A model generated the notes under the pieces. It saw nothing but the letters and a program-made list of their open reading frames with translations. It ran no database searches and had not been told where the DNA came from. A program made the position numbers and the translations under genes. From DATEOR01 sp035296905 (GTDB lineage: Bacteria; Actinomycetota; Thermoleophilia; Gaiellales; Gaiellaceae), in assembly GCA_035296905.1 (NCBI GenBank), contig DATHAA010000081.1, positions 1 through 64,000 of the forward strand: a DNA stretch of 64,000 nt, given 5' to 3'. Below, piece after piece: positions 59,804-64,000 of the stretch. Position 1 is the stretch's first letter; every line of letters starts with the position of its first letter.

Positions 59804-61450
59804 GGAGTGCGAGGCGGCCTGGCCGACGCCGGTGCGTGCGCGAGCACGGTCGACGGCGGCGCCGACGAAGTCGCGGAAGAGCGGCGCGGACCGCGTCGGG
59901 CGCGACTTGAACTCGGGGTGATACTGGCTGGCGACGAACCAGGGATGGTCCGGGAGCTCGATCATTTCGACAAGGCGGCCTTCCTGGAACGTGCCCGAGA
60001 CGATGAGGCCCGCCTCGACCAGCATCGGCCGGAACGCGTTGTTCACCTCGTAGCGGTGCCGGTGGCGCTCGTGGATGACGGTCTCGCCGTAGGCCGCATG
60101 CGCGCGCGTCCCCTCCTCCACGTCGACAGCGTCGGCGCCGAGGCGCATCGTGCCACCCAGATCCTCGATTTCCTTTTGCTCGGGCAGGAGGTCGATGACC
60201 GGATAGGGCGTCTCCGGGTCCATCTCGGTCGAGTTGGCACCGTCGAGCCCGACCACGTTGCGCGCGAACTCCGAGATCGCGACGTGCATGCCGAGGCAGA
60301 TGCCGAGATAGGGAATGTGGCGCTCCCGCGCGATGCGGCAGGCGGTGATCTTCCCCTCCCACCCACGCGACCCGAATCCGCCCGGGACGAGCACGCCGTC
60401 GGCGCGCTCGAGCTCGCGCGCGGCCTCTTCGACGCTCATGCCCTCGGCGTCCACCCACCGCACATGGACGTTCGTCCCGTGATGGATACCCGCGTGCTTC
60501 AAGGACTCGTGGACGGACAGGTAGGCGTCCTGGAGCTTGACGTACTTGCCGACGAGGGCGATCTCCACGTCGCCGTCGCGCTCCGCGATGCGGCCGGCGA
60601 GGTCCCCCCACTCGCCCAGGTCGACGGGCTCGTCGGGCAGGCCGAGCTTCGTGCACGCCAGCGTGTCGAGGCCCTCGTCGCGAAGCGCCTGCGGGACGAG
60701 ATAGACGTCGCTCACGTCCTCGTTGGCGATCACCGCCTCGGCATCGACGTCGGCGAAGAGGGCGATCTTGTCACGGATGTCGCGGGAAAGCGGCTCGTGC
60801 GAGCGGCAGACCACGATGTCGGGATGAATACCGATGCGGCGCAGCTCGTTGACCGAGTGCTGCGTCGGCTTCGTCTTCAGCTCGCCCGCGGTCTCGATGA
60901 ACGGGACGAAGGTCACGTGCAGGTAGAGGACGTTCTCCGGGCCGACCTCGCGCCGGAACTGGCGGATCGCCTCGAGGAACGGAAGCGACTCGATGTCGCC
61001 CACGGTCCCCCCGATCTCGGAGATGACGACGTCCGTGTCGGATGCGGCCGCCACGCGGCGCACGCGGTCCTTGATCTCGTTCGTGATGTGCGGGATCACC
61101 TGCACCGTCGAGCCGAGGTACTCGCCCTTCCGCTCGCGGCGGATGACCGAGTTCCAGATCGACCCGGACGTGTGGTTCGCGTTCCGGGAGAGGTTCTCGT
61201 CGATGAAGCGCTCGTAGTGGCCGATGTCGAGATCGGTCTCTGCCCCGTCCTCGGTGACGAAGACTTCACCGTGCTGGAAGGGGCTCATCGTCCCCGGGTC
61301 GACGTTGATGTACGGGTCGAACTTCTGCACCTGCACCCGCAGGCCGCGAGCCTTGAGCAGGCGCCCGAGCGAGGCGGCGGTGATGCCCTTGCCGAGGGAC
61401 GAAACGACGCCGCCCGTCACGAAGACGTACTTCGTCGGGCGGGCCCTCAC
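59801..61450 (-). CDS. pyrG: CTP synthase
   Basis: A 549-aa enzyme making CTP from UTP with glutamine. The synthetase domain starts KYVFVTGGVVSSLGKGITAA (P-loop) with FDPYINVDPGTMSPFQHGEV; the class I glutaminase domain has PYLGICLGMHVAISEFARNV (nucleophile Cys) and HRHRYEVNNAFRPMLVEAGL. GTG 61450 directly abuts the stop of the upstream GT fusion gene. It continues the pyrimidine route begun by pyrH. Confidence 0.97.
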   Translation of the reverse strand: MRARPTKYVFVTGGVVSSLGKGITAASLGRLLKARGLRVQVQKFDPYINVDPGTMSPFQHGEVFVTEDGAETDLDIGHYERFIDENLSRNANHTSGSIWNSVIRRERKGEYLGSTVQVIPHITNEIKDRVRRVAAASDTDVVISEIGGTVGDIESLPFLEAIRQFRREVGPENVLYLHVTFVPFIETAGELKTKPTQHSVNELRRIGIHPDIVVCRSHEPLSRDIRDKIALFADVDAEAVIANEDVSDVYLVPQALRDEGLDTLACTKLGLPDEPVDLGEWGDLAGRIAERDGDVEIALVGKYVKLQDAYLSVHESLKHAGIHHGTNVHVRWVDAEGMSVEEAARELERADGVLVPGGFGSRGWEGKITACRIARERHIPYLGICLGMHVAISEFARNVVGLDGANSTEMDPETPYPVIDLLPEQKEIEDLGGTMRLGADAVDVEEGTRAHAAYGETVIHERHRHRYEVNNAFRPMLVEAGLIVSGTFQEGRLVEMIELPDHPWFVASQYHPEFKSRPTRSAPLFRDFVGAAVDRARARTGVGQAASHS

Positions 61451-62656
61451 CTAGGGCCTCCCCAGACGGTCGAGCTCGGCAAGGCCGGGCGTGCGCTCGA
61501 TGAGCTCGCCCAGCGAACGGCGCTCGCCGGCGGTGTTGAGAGCGACGACCCCAGCCACAGCTGCCCAGCGACCCCATCCGCGGAATCGGTCCACGGACCT
61601 GAAGCCTAGCAAGGCCCCAAGCGCATTCGATCCCGCGTCCCCCAGCATCACTCTCTCGCGGAGATCGTAGGGAAGCAGGAGGACGGCCAGGCCGAGCGGC
61701 GCATCCACGGCGAAAGCGGCTCCGATGTATGCCTTGAGCGCCCGGCCCGGCTTCGTGTCGAGCTGGTTCAGAAGGTTCGCGCTGCCCGCGACGAGGAGGA
61801 CGCCCGAGACGCTTCGTGTGCGAAGGAGCGCGACGAGGGGGATGCCGACGAGCTTGAGGACGCCCGTCGTCCCTCCCGCAGCGAGGTGCGCGCGGAGCCC
61901 GCGCTCCTCCCCGCTCCAGACGTCGTCCGCGAGGCCGATCGCGGCCACCGCGCCGACCGCCGGGTCCGGTCGCACACCCGCGAGCCAACCGACGAGCGGC
62001 AGGCGCTTGCCCCGGTGGTTCACCGCGAGCGGGCCGGCGGCGAGAAGTACGTCGAGGAGCTGGCGGCCGCGGTGCGTGAACCCGGCGGCGTCACGCCCGG
62101 TCGCGCGGTGGTCGAGGTCGAGGTCGACCTCCTCGACGGTCAGCCCGGCTCGGAGCACGTCGATCGTCATCCGCACCTCGCAGCCGAAGCCAGGGGCGAG
62201 AGGGAAGCACGTGGCGCGGGCGCGCTCGCTTAGACGGCGCTGGCCCGAGAGCGGCTCGCGGGCCGTGAATCCCGTCCGCAGGCGGATGAGCTCGCGCGCG
62301 ACGCGTTTGGCGATCCCGAACCCGCCACCCACCCGGCACGTGAACGCGGCCACACGGAGGTCGGCGTCTCCCTCGGCGAGTGGCGCGAGCGATCCGCGCA
62401 GGTCGGCATCGCAGAGGAGGAGCGGGCCGGGCGCCGCCATCCGCTCGCCCGCGGACAGCGCCTCGCCCTTCCCTCGCTCCTCGAGGCGTAGCACGACTGC
62501 GCCCGCCTCCTCGGCCTCCGCGGCGGTGCCGTCCGTGGAGGCTCCATCGACGACGAGAATCTCGGCGTCGCCGAGCTCGGCCCGCAGAGCCCTGACCGTC
62601 TCTCCGATCCGCTCAGCCTCATTGCGGGCGGCAATGAGGACCGTGAGCTCAGCCAC
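61451..62656 (-). CDS. GT2 glycosyltransferase fused to a MraY/WecA-like domain
   Basis: A 401-aa protein. Residues about 1-190 form a GT-A glycosyltransferase (ELTVLIAARNEAERIGETVR, EILVVDGASTDGTAAEAEEA, LLLCDADLRGSLAPL with the DxD-like motif). Residues about 195-400 resemble a polyprenyl-phosphate glycosyl-1-phosphate transferase: NHRGKRLPLVGW, AAIGLADDVWSGEERGLRAH, NLLNQLDTKPGRALKAYIGA and VMLGDAGSNALGALLGF. The first helices of MraY-like enzymes are shortened. GTG 62656 overlaps mctB by 8 nt. It probably acts in cell-envelope glycan synthesis. Confidence 0.8.
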   Translation of the reverse strand: MAELTVLIAARNEAERIGETVRALRAELGDAEILVVDGASTDGTAAEAEEAGAVVLRLEERGKGEALSAGERMAAPGPLLLCDADLRGSLAPLAEGDADLRVAAFTCRVGGGFGIAKRVARELIRLRTGFTAREPLSGQRRLSERARATCFPLAPGFGCEVRMTIDVLRAGLTVEEVDLDLDHRATGRDAAGFTHRGRQLLDVLLAAGPLAVNHRGKRLPLVGWLAGVRPDPAVGAVAAIGLADDVWSGEERGLRAHLAAGGTTGVLKLVGIPLVALLRTRSVSGVLLVAGSANLLNQLDTKPGRALKAYIGAAFAVDAPLGLAVLLLPYDLRERVMLGDAGSNALGALLGFRSVDRFRGWGRWAAVAGVVALNTAGERRSLGELIERTPGLAELDRLGRP

Positions 62657-63566
62657 TCGGAACCGGAATCGAGTCGATCGGAGGCGCGACGCCGTCGGTG
62701 GCCGAAGGCTTGATCCCGTAGTGACCGGTGGCGCCGCCGGCAAGGAGCAGGGCGAGTGCGACGCGCCCCGACAGGGTCTCGACGTCGTCCACGCTCGACA
62801 CACCCTGCGTGCGGTAGAGGTCGATCGCCGAGGGATCCTCTCCCGTCGCCTCGACGCCGACGACCGGCACCCCGGATTGCTGCAGACCGTTGATGAGTCC
62901 ATCGACCAGGGTCTCCGTCGGAAGCGACTGCGCCTCCTCCTCGGCGGTCGCATCCTCGGGCGGGGCCGAGGAGCGGACGACGACGACTCCGTCGAGAGGC
63001 GGGATGGTCGCCCCGGAACGCTCCTCGACGAGCTTGCTCGAGAGCGAGCTCCACGTCGGCGTCCCCTCGCCGTCGACGAGCTCCTGCCCGAGCGCAAACC
63101 CGAGATCGCCGAAGTCGTCGCCGCTCTCTGCGTACTGCGCCAGGGACTGGTCGCCGTTCAGAGTCGCGTCGAGCTCAGTGGCGTCGACGGGCGTGTCGAG
63201 CGCGATCAGCCGCACCGGACTGCCCGCACCTGCGTCGGTGAGGGTGCGCAAGACCGCCGAGCGGACGCTCCCGTCCACGGGGCCGGCGAAGAGCACGCCG
63301 ATGTTCTTGGCGTCGAGTCGGTCCTCCATCAGCGCCGGATAGCTGATCTCGAGCAGATCCTCGGCCGCCTGGTTTCGCCGTCCGACGATGTCCGCCCGCG
63401 CATTTGCTTGCTGGAGCTGCTCGCTCAGCTGGTCGATCCGGTCGTGGGCGAACCGGTTGTCGGCCGCCGAGAGCTTCCCGGAGATCGCGACGCCGAGCAG
63501 GATGCCCACCGCGAGCGCGATGAAGACAGCCGCAAGCGAGGCGAGGTGATAGCGAAGGTCGAACAT
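62649..63566 (-). CDS. MctB/SteB-family (DUF3186) membrane-anchored protein
   Basis: A 305-aa protein: N-terminal MFDLRYHLASLAAVFIALAV forms a single membrane anchor, followed by a coiled coil (RIDQLSEQLQQANARADIVG) and an extracytoplasmic alpha/beta domain. It matches the actinobacterial MctB copper-transport / SteB septum-envelope family, whose gene is typically found just before pyrG; here the GT fusion is between. Proposed role: envelope or division linkage; copper export is a competing proposal. Confidence 0.82.
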   Translation of the reverse strand: MFDLRYHLASLAAVFIALAVGILLGVAISGKLSAADNRFAHDRIDQLSEQLQQANARADIVGRRNQAAEDLLEISYPALMEDRLDAKNIGVLFAGPVDGSVRSAVLRTLTDAGAGSPVRLIALDTPVDATELDATLNGDQSLAQYAESGDDFGDLGFALGQELVDGEGTPTWSSLSSKLVEERSGATIPPLDGVVVVRSSAPPEDATAEEEAQSLPTETLVDGLINGLQQSGVPVVGVEATGEDPSAIDLYRTQGVSSVDDVETLSGRVALALLLAGGATGHYGIKPSATDGVAPPIDSIPVPSG

Positions 63567-63567
63567 C

Positions 63568-63993
63568 TCAAAGGCCGAAAGCAGTGTCGCAGAGGTCCTG
63601 CAGCCGGGCGACGGCCTTCGTCGGCAGCGAGCGCACACCCTCCGCGTACATGCGCCAGAACGGGCCCGAGACCCATGCCGTGGCCGTTGTCTCTCGGCCC
63701 TCGTCCTCGAACCGAATGCCCATGTCGAGCTTCTGTTTCAGGTCGTGCCAGGAGAGCTCGCTTGCCGGGCTCACGCGGCGGATGATGATGAGACCGGTGC
63801 CGTGCGGCTTCCGCATGAGCCCTGGAAATGCCGCGCGGACGACCGTCCAGCGCGCGTTTTCTTCGAGGCCGCGCCGGCCAGGCTCGACCCCGGTGTAGCC
63901 GGGCCACCAGTCCGGCAGGTGGAACGGCTCAGAGACGAGCGTCCAGGCGTCCTCCCGGCGAACCGGAAGGACGAGGGATGCCTCCTTCCTCAC
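63568..63993 (-). CDS. SRPBCC (START-like) domain protein
   Basis: A 141-aa helix-grip protein with the usual N-terminal pattern SLVLPVRREDAWTLVSEPFH, LPDWWPGYTGVEPGRRGLEE and a C-terminal helix (YAEGVRSLPTKAVARLQDLC). Such domains bind hydrophobic ligands. GTG 63993 gives a standard N-terminus, but the frame stays open to the window edge, so the true start could be outside. It stops 1 nt before the mctB start, so co-transcription is likely. Confidence 0.75.
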   Translation of the reverse strand: MRKEASLVLPVRREDAWTLVSEPFHLPDWWPGYTGVEPGRRGLEENARWTVVRAAFPGLMRKPHGTGLIIIRRVSPASELSWHDLKQKLDMGIRFEDEGRETTATAWVSGPFWRMYAEGVRSLPTKAVARLQDLCDTAFGL

Positions 63994-64000
63994 AGCCCGA

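Noticed and set aside
61725..63785. 686-aa plus-strand frame over the GT fusion and mctB region
   Set aside because: Ser/Arg-rich shadow composition, while the minus strand carries recognisable glycosyltransferase and MctB sequences.
1..64000. Mobile elements, prophage, CRISPR array or defence island
   Set aside because: No transposase, integrase, repeat-spacer array, Cas or restriction gene was seen; gene content and composition are uniform housekeeping type.

Overview
The window is one contiguous piece of a high-GC bacterial chromosome, tightly packed with housekeeping genes and mostly read on the minus strand. The gene content and order (sepF-yggT-divIVA block, MctB/SteB-type gene beside pyrG, ImuB/DnaE2 mutasome) point to Actinomycetota, most likely a deep lineage such as Thermoleophilia. 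That assignment is inference. The paired glyQ/glyS glycyl-tRNA synthetase and an A-adding-enzyme-like DHH/CBS/nucleotidyltransferase are unusual for typical Actinomycetia and fit a deep branch. I see no prophage, insertion sequence or CRISPR array.

Layout. 1-2.3 kb: truncated start of a secreted RTX-repeat protein, tRNA-Pro(GGG) with its terminator, and a HemK-like methyltransferase. 2.0-12.2 kb (minus): XRE regulator, proS, ispG, rseP, dxr, cdsA, uppS, frr, pyrH, tsf and rpsB. These link translation, UMP phosphorylation, isoprenoid (MEP) precursors and envelope lipids; most of the rpsB-cdsA genes are coupled by 4-nt overlaps. 12.2-20.2 kb: a GGDEF diguanylate cyclase, then rluD, lspA, a TraR/DksA protein, divIVA, yggT, sepF, yggS, pgeF and the DHH/CBS/PolA fusion, a division-linked cluster lacking ftsZ. 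20.3-28.5 kb: a large secreted Fn3-like repeat protein, ridA, murA with Asp in place of the catalytic Cys, and several small enzymes. 28.5-36.8 kb: MFS efflux pump, YdeI protein, FAD oxidoreductase and an SOS-controlled imuB-DUF6504-dnaE2 translesion cassette with two LexA-type boxes in its promoter. 36.8-41 kb: a MarR gene divergent from yceI, an FMN reductase and two VOC dioxygenases, resembling quinone/electrophile-stress loci. 41-47 kb: rhomboid protease, phospholipase-D-like protein, a GH26-like secreted glycosidase and ppdK. 47-53.7 kb: a 53-aa membrane protein coupled to ppsR, then glyS, glyQ, recO, glutaredoxin, esterase and mutM. 53.7-64 kb: pdp and deoB nucleoside salvage, ald, DUF3866, an M20 peptidase, pyrG, a GT2/GT4 fusion, MctB/SteB and an SRPBCC protein.

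Three window-wide observations matter most. First, many transcription-unit heads carry a TAnnnT hexamer ending 6-8 nt before the start codon, which predicts frequent leaderless transcription and fixes several start codons. Second, rpsB is an exception: its leader of about 105 nt can form mutually exclusive hairpins. Third, a compact self-complementary element of about 145 nt lies at 58528-58671 between the M20 peptidase and the DUF3866 gene. Coordinates given here often trim over-long open frames to the start best supported by homology or by these promoter motifs.
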